Under the pieces are notes generated by a model that saw nothing but the letters and a program-made list of their open reading frames with translations, was not told the origin of the DNA and did not search any database. From Phycicoccus sp. (GTDB lineage: Bacteria > Actinomycetota > Actinomycetes > Actinomycetales > Dermatophilaceae), in the NCBI GenBank assembly GCA_017993715.1, contig JAGOME010000004.1:1-64000 (forward strand): DNA of 64,000 nucleotides, written 5' to 3'. This document shows positions 54,717 to 63,069 of this stretch, in pieces. The first letter of the stretch is position 1. Every line of letters begins with the position of its first letter. Made by a program: the position numbers and the translations under genes.

Positions 54717-54726
54717 GGTTGGTCGG

Positions 54727-56982
54727 TCAGAACCACTGCTCAAGGCGTTCGAGCGCGATCCAGAAACCCTCGCCGTCGTTGACGTGGCCCTGCCAGATCT
54801 CGGGAATGAAGCTCGCCTCGGGCGCGAGGCTGTCGAGTTGCTGGGCCAGCAGCGCCCAGTCGATCTCGCCGTCTCCGACCTGCACCCCCTCGCCGTCGAC
54901 GCCCACGGCGTCCACGAGGTGTAGGTGCTCGGCGTGAGGGGCCAACAGGTCCGTGGTCGCTGCGAAACCTAGGCCGAGATGGTTGGCGGCGAGCTTGGAG
55001 TGGGAGACGTCGAAGCAAAGGCGTCGGTTGTAGCGGGCAGCGAAGTCTGCGGTGTCGTGTGGATCGACGAAGAGGTTGCAAAAAAGCTGGCCACCCATAT
55101 ACCAGGGGTAGGGGGGCAGGGTCTGGGCCACGAGCCGCACGCCGCTGTCGTCCACGCGAGCCAGGCCGGCCGCTACCCGGGCGTACATCGCCGCCCGCTC
55201 CTCGGGCCGGACGAAGGCGTCCGTGGTGAAACCGCCGAGACTGGCGATGATGACGGGGTCTTGGTCGACCTTGGTGAAGTAGCGGCGCATCGCCCGTGTC
55301 GTGTCGACGACCCGCTGCAACTCAACGATCGAGCGCTCCCAGTGAGCGTCGTCGTCCGAGGCCAGGTTGAGCAGGAAGTCGCCGGCGAACAGGTCGGGGG
55401 AGTGGGTCGTGAAGGACATCGGCAGGCCACCGGGCCAGTCCGCGAAGACCTCATCGACGTCGAGGTCGAGGTCCTTGTAGGAGAAGTGGAACTCGAGGAA
55501 GTCAGGGGTGCAGTCGCGGGTCATCGTGTTGACGTCGTGGTAGCGCACGGCCAGTCCCCACGGGCGGCGGAACGCGAACTGTCGGCCGGTCGGAGCGGCG
55601 TCGCCGAGGTCGGTGGCGTAGAAGAAGTCGCCCGGCTCGAGGGCGCGCAGGGCTGATCGACCGACCAGTCGGTCGAAGGCGTTGGGCTGCAACCCTCGAC
55701 CGGGGCTCTTGATGTCAACGGCCTCCGCGGTGATGGTCTCGCCGGGCTCGATTCGCCGGGCGGCCACCAGGCTCTTGGCCAGGTTGACGCGGTTCATCAT
55801 CTCCCCCGTGGAGATGGAGCGAGGAGCAGCGGAGCCTAGGGACTCCTCGACCTCGCGGATTCGCTTGACCATCTCGGCGAACTCGTCGGGGAGCAGGCTG
55901 ACCTTGTGGTCGTTGCCTTCGAGCCCTCGATCGATCGTGAAGTGCTTCTCGATGATCCGAGCGCCAAGCGCCACCGCGGCGAGCGGGACGTGATAGCCGC
56001 GCTCGTGGCCGGAGTAACCGACGGGGCACTGACCGATCTCCTGCAGGCGCTTGAGGTAGGAGAGGTTCACGTCCTTGTAGGGCGCCGGATAGGTCGACTG
56101 GCAGTGCAGGAGCGCGTGGGGTGTGCCCGTGGAGCGCAGGAGGTCGACGGTCTCGCGGATCTCGCCCTCGGTCGACATCCCGGTGGACACCACGAGGGGA
56201 ATGCCGCTTGCGGCCATGTGCCGGAGCAGGGCGTGGTTGGTCATGTCGGCTGAGGCAACCTTGAGTGCTGGCACGCCGTACTCGACAAGGCGATCGACGC
56301 TGCGTGGGTCCCACGCGGTGCACATGATGTCGATTCCGACGGCGGCGCAGTGGTCGAAGACCTCGAAGAGGTGTTCGGCGTCCAGGTTGTACTTGGCCAG
56401 CAGATCGAGGGTGTATTGCGGCCCGAGGTCTTCCCCGCCGGAGCCTGCCGACCCCTGGCGATAGACCGCATCCATGTCTCGCAGTTGGAACTTGACCACG
56501 TCGGCTCCTGAGCGCAGGCTCAGGTCGACGAGTTCCTTGGCCAGCGTGACGCTGCCCTGATGGTTGATGCCGATCTCGCTGATGACCAACGTGCGGGTGT
56601 CGTCCCCGACGAGATGGCGGCCGATCTGCAGCTCGTCGCTGCGGTTGACGGCGACGGCCACGAGGTGGCCCCGCTCGTCGATGAGGGGCAAGTGGTCGAT
56701 GCCGGGAGCGAACTGCTCACGGATCACCGAGGGCGGGGACGTGATCGAGAGCGAGCGCGGTGCCCGGTTGGCGACCTCGATGGTCGCGATGTCCAGGTCC
56801 AGGGCCGCCCCCGCGCTCACCCAACGGCGGAAGTCGCCGTCGGACAGCGCCCCGTCGAGGTGCCCGTGGGCGTCGACGACAAAGATGACGCGGGCCCGGT
56901 TGGCGGTGATCTTCTCGAGGGCCCGACGCACCGGATCCTCGCCATAGACGACATAGGGCGCGAGCTGGCGTTCGATGATCAT
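54727..56982 (-). CDS. neuB: multidomain nonulosonic acid synthase: CBS – NeuB – SAF – TIM barrel
   Basis: This is a 751-residue four-part fusion. Residues 1–115 are a CBS pair (ALEKITANRARVIFVVDAHG, IDHLPLIDERGHLVAVA). Residues about 130–370 are a NeuB aldolase-like barrel (ISEIGINHQGSVTLAKELVD, VKFQLR, VSTGMSTEGEI, CQSTYPAPYKDVNL, GYSGHERGYHVPLAAVALG, EKHFTIDR). Residues about 405–465 are a SAF/antifreeze-like cap (DIKSPGRGLQPNAFDRLVG). Residues about 475–750 form a second TIM-barrel domain of xylose-isomerase type (LRFDVSH-like LCFDVSHSKLA, HLHLVDAVGVDGEGVQVGDG). NeuB condenses phosphoenolpyruvate with an N-acyl-aminosugar. CBS and barrel parts may give nucleotide sensing and an extra sugar step. 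Stand-alone NeuB is only about 350 residues. Overlaps neuA by four bases. Confidence 0.9.
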   Translation of the reverse strand: MIIERQLAPYVVYGEDPVRRALEKITANRARVIFVVDAHGHLDGALSDGDFRRWVSAGAALDLDIATIEVANRAPRSLSITSPPSVIREQFAPGIDHLPLIDERGHLVAVAVNRSDELQIGRHLVGDDTRTLVISEIGINHQGSVTLAKELVDLSLRSGADVVKFQLRDMDAVYRQGSAGSGGEDLGPQYTLDLLAKYNLDAEHLFEVFDHCAAVGIDIMCTAWDPRSVDRLVEYGVPALKVASADMTNHALLRHMAASGIPLVVSTGMSTEGEIRETVDLLRSTGTPHALLHCQSTYPAPYKDVNLSYLKRLQEIGQCPVGYSGHERGYHVPLAAVALGARIIEKHFTIDRGLEGNDHKVSLLPDEFAEMVKRIREVEESLGSAAPRSISTGEMMNRVNLAKSLVAARRIEPGETITAEAVDIKSPGRGLQPNAFDRLVGRSALRALEPGDFFYATDLGDAAPTGRQFAFRRPWGLAVRYHDVNTMTRDCTPDFLEFHFSYKDLDLDVDEVFADWPGGLPMSFTTHSPDLFAGDFLLNLASDDDAHWERSIVELQRVVDTTRAMRRYFTKVDQDPVIIASLGGFTTDAFVRPEERAAMYARVAAGLARVDDSGVRLVAQTLPPYPWYMGGQLFCNLFVDPHDTADFAARYNRRLCFDVSHSKLAANHLGLGFAATTDLLAPHAEHLHLVDAVGVDGEGVQVGDGEIDWALLAQQLDSLAPEASFIPEIWQGHVNDGEGFWIALERLEQWF

Positions 56983-57695
56983 GCGGGGGCTTCCGTCCGG
57001 GGGGCAGGGTGGGTCGCGAGGTCTCGCACGGTCGCCGCGGCGACATCGAGATCAATCTCGCTGTCCACGTCGATGCCCTCGACCTCGTCCATGACGAACA
57101 GAGCGATCCGGCCCCCCAACCGGTTGTCGAGTTGGTCATAGACCCAGGGGCGGGTCACATAGAGCGAGCCGGTCTCGCGGTACCGCAGGGTGGCAGGGGT
57201 GAGATCCTGTCGGCGCGGTCGGGCTCCAACAGCGTAGTCCGCGCGCGGCGGATCTCCCGCCCACCAGAGGAAGGGTGCCTGGGCGACAACGCCGACCATC
57301 GAATCGATCTCCGACGACGCGAACTCGGCGACCGCCCGATCCAGGGTGCCGGGGAGACGAATGGGGGAAGTGGCTTGGAGCAGCATGACGGCCGCCGGCT
57401 CACCGCGGTCCTCGCGCCACCAGTCCAAGGCATGCCGGACAACCGGCTCGGTGGCTGTGGTGTCCTGGGCCAGCTCGGCCGGCCGCAGGAAGGGCACGAG
57501 CGCGCCCGCCGCGCGTGCCACCTCGGCGATCTCGGGGTCATCGGTGGTCACCAGGACGTTCAGCCCGGACGAACACGCCAGCGCCTGCTCGATGGTCCAC
57601 ACCACGAGCGGCTTACCGCCGAGGTCGCGCAGGTTCTTTCGAGGCACCCCTTTGGAGCCGCCGCGTACGGGGATCACGCACAGCACGGATGTCAC
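56979..57695 (-). CDS. neuA: CMP-nonulosonate cytidylyltransferase
   Basis: This 238-residue enzyme activates the nonulosonic acid with CTP. It has IPVRGGSKGVPRKNLRDLGGKPLVVWTI, LLQATSPIRLPGTLD, RYRETGSLYVTRP and DVEGIDVDSEIDLDVA-like DEVEGIDVDSEIDL. The GTG at 57695 overlaps the upstream stop (GTGA). The longer frame to 57824 would run into the upstream gene and lacks family sequence. Confidence 0.92.
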   Translation of the reverse strand: MTSVLCVIPVRGGSKGVPRKNLRDLGGKPLVVWTIEQALACSSGLNVLVTTDDPEIAEVARAAGALVPFLRPAELAQDTTATEPVVRHALDWWREDRGEPAAVMLLQATSPIRLPGTLDRAVAEFASSEIDSMVGVVAQAPFLWWAGDPPRADYAVGARPRRQDLTPATLRYRETGSLYVTRPWVYDQLDNRLGGRIALFVMDEVEGIDVDSEIDLDVAAATVRDLATHPAPRTEAPA

Positions 57696-58759
57696 GACTC
57701 CATCATGGCCCGGACCTGCTGCGCGATGGCGAGCGCAGGGTTCAGGTCGGGCACAGCGGGCGGTGGCGTCGGCTCTCCGCCCCAGGGGCGCATGCCGTAG
57801 CGCACCCAAAAATCTTGCAACCAATCCGGCGGGTTCTCGAAGTGAACCCAGGCGGGTATGCCGCGTGCGGCGGCCTCGAGGACTCCTGTGCTGAACGCAC
57901 TGACGACGGGTCGTTGAAGCTCCGGCAGAGCCACGCCGCTGCGGTCGAGGGTGATCCCGGTGCGTTCCCAGCGACGGTGAATGGCACGCGAGACCCGATC
58001 GGTCTCAGCAGGGTGCGGCCGATACGTCGCGCCGGTCTCTCGGATGAAGGACTCGGCCGAGGCCACGAGCGCGCGACGGGGCAACTCTGCAGCGTGGAGC
58101 TGGCCCAGATAGGCGGGTGCACGGGCCGGATCGATCGACTGGGCGGCGGCCGGTATCCGGCCCCGGGCTTCCCACTGCAGGGAGGACCCCACCACGCGAG
58201 CCGTCACATCGCTGCGGGAGGACGTCCAGAAGTCTGCATCCTCTTGCGACCACGCCAGCAGAGTCGTCCCAGGCGCTAAAGGTGGTGCAAAGGGGGTGAG
58301 CAAGCCGTGCTGAACGGTGACAAAGGTCGCGCCAACGGTCTGGGTCGTCTCGAACGCGGCCGCGCCGATGGGCAGGAAGTGGCCGATCGCGACGGCTACC
58401 GTCTCAGCCGCGATCAGGCCGGACATTGCCTCCGCGAGAGGCTGCCGGGTGTGTCGCCACTGCCCTGCTGGCAGCAGGTCGATGATCGGCGAGGAACTGA
58501 TCAGGGTGGCATCCCGGGCGTCGAGATCGCGCAAGGGCGTCAGGACGGACTGGAGCGCCGTAGGGGACCGCGAATCCAGGACGCCGACGACACGTGCGGC
58601 TCCACGCGCGGTCATGGACGAGCGGGTGACCCAGACCTCGTGGGTCGCTGCCGGCCCGCGCATGGCCACCCAGCGCCCACGCAACCTGCGAGTCACGGAC
58701 TGTCGGCCGAGCTGCCAACGCTGCCAGGCGTCGAGATCGGCCGGGAACGTTAAGCCCAC
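57692..58759 (-). CDS. putative HP-motif glycosyltransferase of the nonulosonate operon
   Basis: This 355-residue protein starts at the GTG at 58759, with GGAG five bases upstream. TFVTVQHGLLTPFAPPLAPGT, ATYRPHPAETDR and VVSAFSTGVLEAAARGIP are visible. The RPHPAE box and a late S-x-(S/T)-G resemble the HP and S/T motifs of bacterial sialyl/polysialyl transferases. Its place directly before neuA supports transfer of the CMP-activated sugar. The assignment is by motif only. Confidence 0.6.
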   Translation of the reverse strand: MGLTFPADLDAWQRWQLGRQSVTRRLRGRWVAMRGPAATHEVWVTRSSMTARGAARVVGVLDSRSPTALQSVLTPLRDLDARDATLISSSPIIDLLPAGQWRHTRQPLAEAMSGLIAAETVAVAIGHFLPIGAAAFETTQTVGATFVTVQHGLLTPFAPPLAPGTTLLAWSQEDADFWTSSRSDVTARVVGSSLQWEARGRIPAAAQSIDPARAPAYLGQLHAAELPRRALVASAESFIRETGATYRPHPAETDRVSRAIHRRWERTGITLDRSGVALPELQRPVVSAFSTGVLEAAARGIPAWVHFENPPDWLQDFWVRYGMRPWGGEPTPPPAVPDLNPALAIAQQVRAMMES

Positions 58760-59760
58760 AAAGACTCCAAGCCCCGTGCGCGGTGCAGGAACGTGTGCTC
58801 CGCCAGCGTGCGCGCCTGGCCTCGAGCCCGCAGCTCGCGCGACCAACGATCGTCGCGAGCCGCCCGGCGAGCGAGGTCGATGGCCTCTTCGGGCGAGGTG
58901 AACACGGCGACCTCGGTTCCGGGATCGTAAAGGTCGCCGATGTCGGGGCGATCGACGAGCTGGAGCCCACCCACGCCTGGCGTCTCGAAGGTCCGCATCG
59001 TGAATCCGTCTTGGTCGAAGTGGATGTTCAGCGAGGCGGTCGCCCCGGACATCACCCCGTAGGCATCGGCTCGTGGCAGGTCGCGGGCCGACGGGAGGTC
59101 TGGGGTGGACACCCGCCAGGTGCGGGCTCGATCGGCCAGATGGTGAGACCAATCGCGTCCGTAGGCCCTTACCGGCACTCCTGCGGCATGGAGACGGCAC
59201 AGCAGGTCTTCACGCACCGGGTAGCGGGCGCCGACGAAGACCACCTCCTGAGCGGGACGAGGAGTGTAGGTCACGGTGGTGTCGAACGCGCCCGGTACCA
59301 GGAGCACATCGCGGCCGGCCTTGCGGAAGGCGGAGACGTCTAGTGGCGAGTAGCTCGCCAAAAGTCCTGCTGCATCCAGAGTGGCGGCCGTGTGGCGCGT
59401 CCGCCTGACCTCGTCGTAGAGCCACAGGGCGTGTGGGCCTGGCCGGGCGTTCAGCAGATCCCACAGGTCGGCTCCGAACGCATCGGCCTTGATGAGCAGG
59501 ACAACGTCAGGATTCGTCGTTCGGATGGCGTCAACGGCCTTGGCTGTCGCGGCCACGTCAACCGTTTCACGAGTCGACATTCGCCCGCTGACGCGATTAG
59601 CCAGCTCGCTTGCCTTGACGCGTGCCTTGGCCGCGACGGTGCTGTGCTCGTCGTACCGGTGGGTCGATGTCTCGTAACCCAACGTTGTGAAGGCGTCCTG
59701 CAGGGCGCGCCAATAGCCGTGGAAAGAGGGACTGATGATGAGGAGTCGTCGGGCGCTCAC
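58750..59760 (-). CDS. CgeB-like glycosyltransferase
   Basis: This 336-residue protein has RRLLIISPSFHGYWRALQDAF, DVVLLIKADAFG, FVGARYPVREDLLCRL and the C-terminal MRTFETPGVGGLQLVDRPD with FTSPEEAIDLARRA. This is the pattern of the CgeB/DUF3880 GT-B proteins (spore-crust maturation in Bacillus). The GTG at 59760 has GGGAGG eight bases upstream and is preferred over 59805. It heads the leftward operon of six overlapping genes ending at 52591. Confidence 0.8.
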   Translation of the reverse strand: MSARRLLIISPSFHGYWRALQDAFTTLGYETSTHRYDEHSTVAAKARVKASELANRVSGRMSTRETVDVAATAKAVDAIRTTNPDVVLLIKADAFGADLWDLLNARPGPHALWLYDEVRRTRHTAATLDAAGLLASYSPLDVSAFRKAGRDVLLVPGAFDTTVTYTPRPAQEVVFVGARYPVREDLLCRLHAAGVPVRAYGRDWSHHLADRARTWRVSTPDLPSARDLPRADAYGVMSGATASLNIHFDQDGFTMRTFETPGVGGLQLVDRPDIGDLYDPGTEVAVFTSPEEAIDLARRAARDDRWSRELRARGQARTLAEHTFLHRARGLESLWA

Positions 59761-59925
59761 CGAATGATCCTCCCCGCACGTCCGGTCGGACACATGTGAG
59801 GGCACAGACGTACTTCATCAAGGGCCACGACCAGGACGCCGCGGCGTGATCGCATGCTCCAAGGCTACTGCGTGGCCGCGGCGCACGCTCGCGCCGAGTC
59901 CGGGTGTGGGTCGTACGCTGTGGCT

Positions 59926-60900
59926 GTGACGAGGCGCATGTCCCCAGCGCGCGCGGTGCTCATCGGGCGTACAACGCTGGGCACCCTTTCCCGCACCGGG
60001 CAGCGATGGCTGACGGACCCAGGTCATCGGGCGGCGCAGGCTCTTGTCGGCGCGGGACTCGTTCTGCCGACCCTGCCCAAGCGACGCCGGGCACAGGGTG
60101 AGGTGTGGGCTATCACCATGGTCCGCGACGAGGCCGACATCCTTCCTGACGTGCTCGACCACCTCAGCCGGCAGGGGGTTGACCGGATCCTGGTCTCGGA
60201 CAACGGCTCTGTCGATGGCACGCTCGAGTTGCTGCACGAGCGCGCGCGCCGCGGCCAGATCCTTCTGGCCCGCGACAGCGAGCCTGGCTACTACCAGGGC
60301 CTGAAGATGACGCGGCTGGCACGAGCGGCCGCCCGCGCCGGCGCGGACTGGATCGTGCCGTTCGACGCCGATGAGTTCTGGTTCGGCCCGGCAACCACAT
60401 TGGTCGACGCCCTGCGGGAGACGACCGCCGACATCGTGAGCGCCCGGATGTACAACGTCTTTCCCACGATTGACGGGGGATGGGGTTTGGACCGCTCGCC
60501 CCAGTTGCACGGCAAAGTTGCCTTCCGGGCTTCGCGGATTGCGGTCCTCGCCCAGGGCAATCACTCGGTCGATGCACCCGGGGTGCGGGTGCCCCCGGCT
60601 GAGCTTGAGCTACCGATTGCCCACTTCCCTTGGCGTTCGATTGAGCAGTTCCGGCGAAAGGTGCGCCAGGGCGCTCAGGCGTACCAGAACGTGATGGGTG
60701 AGAGTCGGATCGGTGGGCACTGGCGAGAGTTGGGTGCCCTGCCTGACGCCAAGATCGACGCGGATTGGTCGGCAATGCTGCGTGGCGAGAGTGTCGAAGG
60801 GATGCACTGGTACCCGCGCGGCCCGTTGACCCCGGCGGATCCGCGCACCTGGACGAGTTGGCGGCCAGGCCTGACTGAGAGCGGACCGGCGCGCCCCTGA
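59926..60900 (+). CDS. GT2-like glycosyltransferase (DUF4422/GT92-type)
   Basis: This 324-residue protein has EVWAITMVRDEADILPDVLDHLSRQGVDRILVSDNGSVDGT, then GADWIVPFDADEFWF (DAD as metal motif) and a His-rich acceptor part (LAQGNHSV, IAHFPWRSIEQFRRKV). It is paralogous to the gene at 62110 (shared ADWIVPFDADEF, DNGSxDGT, RSxEQ). Divergent from the CgeB-like gene across 165 bases that should hold both promoters. Confidence 0.85.
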   Translation: MTRRMSPARAVLIGRTTLGTLSRTGQRWLTDPGHRAAQALVGAGLVLPTLPKRRRAQGEVWAITMVRDEADILPDVLDHLSRQGVDRILVSDNGSVDGTLELLHERARRGQILLARDSEPGYYQGLKMTRLARAAARAGADWIVPFDADEFWFGPATTLVDALRETTADIVSARMYNVFPTIDGGWGLDRSPQLHGKVAFRASRIAVLAQGNHSVDAPGVRVPPAELELPIAHFPWRSIEQFRRKVRQGAQAYQNVMGESRIGGHWRELGALPDAKIDADWSAMLRGESVEGMHWYPRGPLTPADPRTWTSWRPGLTESGPARP

Positions 60901-60964
60901 AGGGGGACTGAGCCTGCGCCTCCAGACACGGCGCGACCAGTTCCAGCGCACCTATGATCTCGCC

Positions 60965-62101
60965 ATGCAGCACGGCGAACCGAGCGACTCCCCTGCGCCG
61001 GTGAGTCATTCACGAGCCGGGGCCCATCGTTCGCGTCGGCGCGAGACCTCGGCTTCCGCGACCCCCTCACGGGGCATCAACCTGCCCAGACTGACCAGCC
61101 TCCGGGCGCTGGCAGCCCTCATCGTGTTCGGCTATCACATCGGCCATCACACGAGTTGGCTCCCCGGAGCGCGCATCACCAGCCACGGTTACGTGGGCGT
61201 CGCCTTCTTCTTTGTCCTGTCCGGATTCGTCCTGACGTGGTCCACCAGCCCGGGGACGTCTGCTCGCACCTTCTGGATACGACGCTTCGCCCGCGTGTAC
61301 CCCTCGCACGCGGCCATGTTCGCGGTGGCCTTAGCCCTCCCCGTGCTCGCGTTCCCACCAACGCTGGTGGCTGCCGGGGCAAACCTCGTCCTGCTGCAGG
61401 CGTGGTTTCCGCAGTGGGACATCGCGTTCGGCATCAATGCCGTGAGCTGGTCGCTCAGTTGTGAGGCCTTCTTTTACCTCCTCGCCCCCCTTGTCATTCG
61501 GGCGGCGCGGGCGCGCTCCTTGCCTAGAGCCGGCGCCATCCTCGGCACGTGGGCGGCAGTCTGCGCTGTGACGGCCGCGTCCCTATCCCTGCAGTCACAG
61601 GCATGGGATATCGCCCTGTATACCAATCCGCTGGCGCGCTCGGGCGAGTTCGTCCTGGGGATCCTCATTGCCATCGCCGTAGAACGGGGGGTGCGGCCGC
61701 GCCTGCACCCGGCGCTCCCTGCGGTCGGCATTCTGGGCTGGTGGTTGGCACTTACTGGTGTCGGGCTGCCGCAGACGGTCGTCGACGTGTCTTTCGTGCC
61801 CCTCTTCGCCCTGACCATCCTCTCGCTCGCGCTCGCTGATCTGGAAGGACGTCGGTCGATTTTGCGTTGGCGATGGGCCGTGTACGCGGGTGAGGTGAGT
61901 TTCGCGTTCTACCTCGTTCACGAACTCGTGATCATGAACCTGGCGGCGCTGGTTGGTGACGGGGGAACTCATGTGCAGCGCGTGGCCTACCCCGTCCTTG
62001 CCCTCGCGCTGTCAACCGTTGCCGCGATAGCCCTGCACCACGGCGTTGAGCGCCCCGCCCAGAAGTGGATCAGGGCGCGCTGGCTGAAGGCGCCGGGGTA
62101 A
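60965..62101 (+). CDS. acyltransferase 3 family membrane protein
   Basis: This 378-residue protein has ten predicted helices. The family's opening is clear: LPRLTSLRALAALIVFGYHIGHHTSW, then GYVGVAFFFVLSGFVLTWS and RRFARVYPSH. AVSWSLSCEAFFYLLAP follows. It should O-acetylate or otherwise acylate the surface polysaccharide from the cytoplasmic acyl-CoA pool. A soluble SGNH domain is absent. Confidence 0.92.
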   Translation: MQHGEPSDSPAPVSHSRAGAHRSRRRETSASATPSRGINLPRLTSLRALAALIVFGYHIGHHTSWLPGARITSHGYVGVAFFFVLSGFVLTWSTSPGTSARTFWIRRFARVYPSHAAMFAVALALPVLAFPPTLVAAGANLVLLQAWFPQWDIAFGINAVSWSLSCEAFFYLLAPLVIRAARARSLPRAGAILGTWAAVCAVTAASLSLQSQAWDIALYTNPLARSGEFVLGILIAIAVERGVRPRLHPALPAVGILGWWLALTGVGLPQTVVDVSFVPLFALTILSLALADLEGRRSILRWRWAVYAGEVSFAFYLVHELVIMNLAALVGDGGTHVQRVAYPVLALALSTVAAIALHHGVERPAQKWIRARWLKAPG

Positions 62102-62109
62102 TCACTTGC

Positions 62110-63069
62110 TCATTCCACTGGCAATTGTTCGTCGGGATCCCATGTCGGCCAGGTGAGCGGCTGGACGGTGATCATCGGGCCGACCGCGGCAAATCTGAGC
62201 CGTGGTTCCGGTCTGCCCTGAGACAGGTTGGCCCAGGCCGACGCGATGTCTTCGTCGGTCAGTGCGTTCCCTCGGATCCAGTGCTCCCCAGGCACCGTGC
62301 CGACGGCGGCGCTCGACTCCATTCCTTGACGGAATTTCCGCGCGACCTGTTCGGGGCTTCGGTAGAGGGCGTGCCCGATGTAAAGGCCCCGGATCCGACG
62401 GCCAATCCGGGTGACATCATGGTTGCCAGGGATGATCTCCATGAGCGGGTGCGACCGCGCAACCACTTTGCCCGGGAAGTCAGCGTGGGAATCCAGCACG
62501 AACGTCGTGTCGGGATCGACCAGTGCGGTGGCCGTCGTCGGCACCATGTGATGGAACGCAGCAAAGATGACGTCGGCATCGGTCTCATGCAGACAGTCGG
62601 CGAGCCGTTTGCCGCGCGCGAAGTGGAACTCGTCGGCGTCGAAGGGAACGATCCAATCTGCCCCGTGACGCCAGGCAAGGTGCGCCAGGTAGGTCATTTT
62701 CTCTGATTGATGGTGGGCCCGGTGGCGGTCGATGACGACATGGATTCGATGATCGTCCTGCGCGCGAGCCATCAGCAGTTCTCGAGTGCCATCCCAGGAT
62801 CCATTGTCGGCGATGAGGACGTGATCGATCCCCTGGCTCAAGAGGTGGTCCAGGACTGCCCCCAGGACGTCGCGTTCGTCGCGGACGACGCTCACGGCCC
62901 AAATGGCGCCCTGGCCGCGAGGTTGCTTGGGCAAGGCTGGCACGTCGAGATTGCGGATGACTTCCCATTGACGTCGCAGGCGGCTTCGAGAGGCATATTG
63001 GCGCATCGCCCACCGCAGTTGTCCGGCTTCGGCGCGCAACCGGGGTACTGACTGCCCTTTGTGTCGCAT
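62110..63069 (-). CDS. GT2-like glycosyltransferase (paralogue of the 59926 gene)
   Basis: This 319-residue protein has AIWAVSVVRDERDVLGAVLDHLLSQGIDHVLIADNGSWDGT, GADWIVPFDADEFHF, then IPGNHDVTRIGRRIRGLYIGHALYRSPEQVARKF. The ATG at 63069 overlaps the ABC gene's stop (TGATG), so it is coupled to the transporter. It converges with the acyltransferase gene, only eight bases apart. Confidence 0.85.
   Translation of the reverse strand: MRHKGQSVPRLRAEAGQLRWAMRQYASRSRLRRQWEVIRNLDVPALPKQPRGQGAIWAVSVVRDERDVLGAVLDHLLSQGIDHVLIADNGSWDGTRELLMARAQDDHRIHVVIDRHRAHHQSEKMTYLAHLAWRHGADWIVPFDADEFHFARGKRLADCLHETDADVIFAAFHHMVPTTATALVDPDTTFVLDSHADFPGKVVARSHPLMEIIPGNHDVTRIGRRIRGLYIGHALYRSPEQVARKFRQGMESSAAVGTVPGEHWIRGNALTDEDIASAWANLSQGRPEPRLRFAAVGPMITVQPLTWPTWDPDEQLPVE

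Larger units (their letters stand above)
791..61734. repeat. dispersed over-represented octamer GAATGCCG/CGGCATTC
   Basis: About 48 copies were counted by eye, evenly on both strands. Examples are 791–798, 1946–1953, 2052–2059, 4375–4382, 5728–5735, 6356–6363, 9208–9215, 9511–9518, 12717–12724 and 20277–20284. Base composition predicts two or three. Most copies are in coding sequence, in all three frames, and several are intergenic. The one-base variant GTATGCCG is also frequent, at roughly a quarter of the number. Confidence 0.75.
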
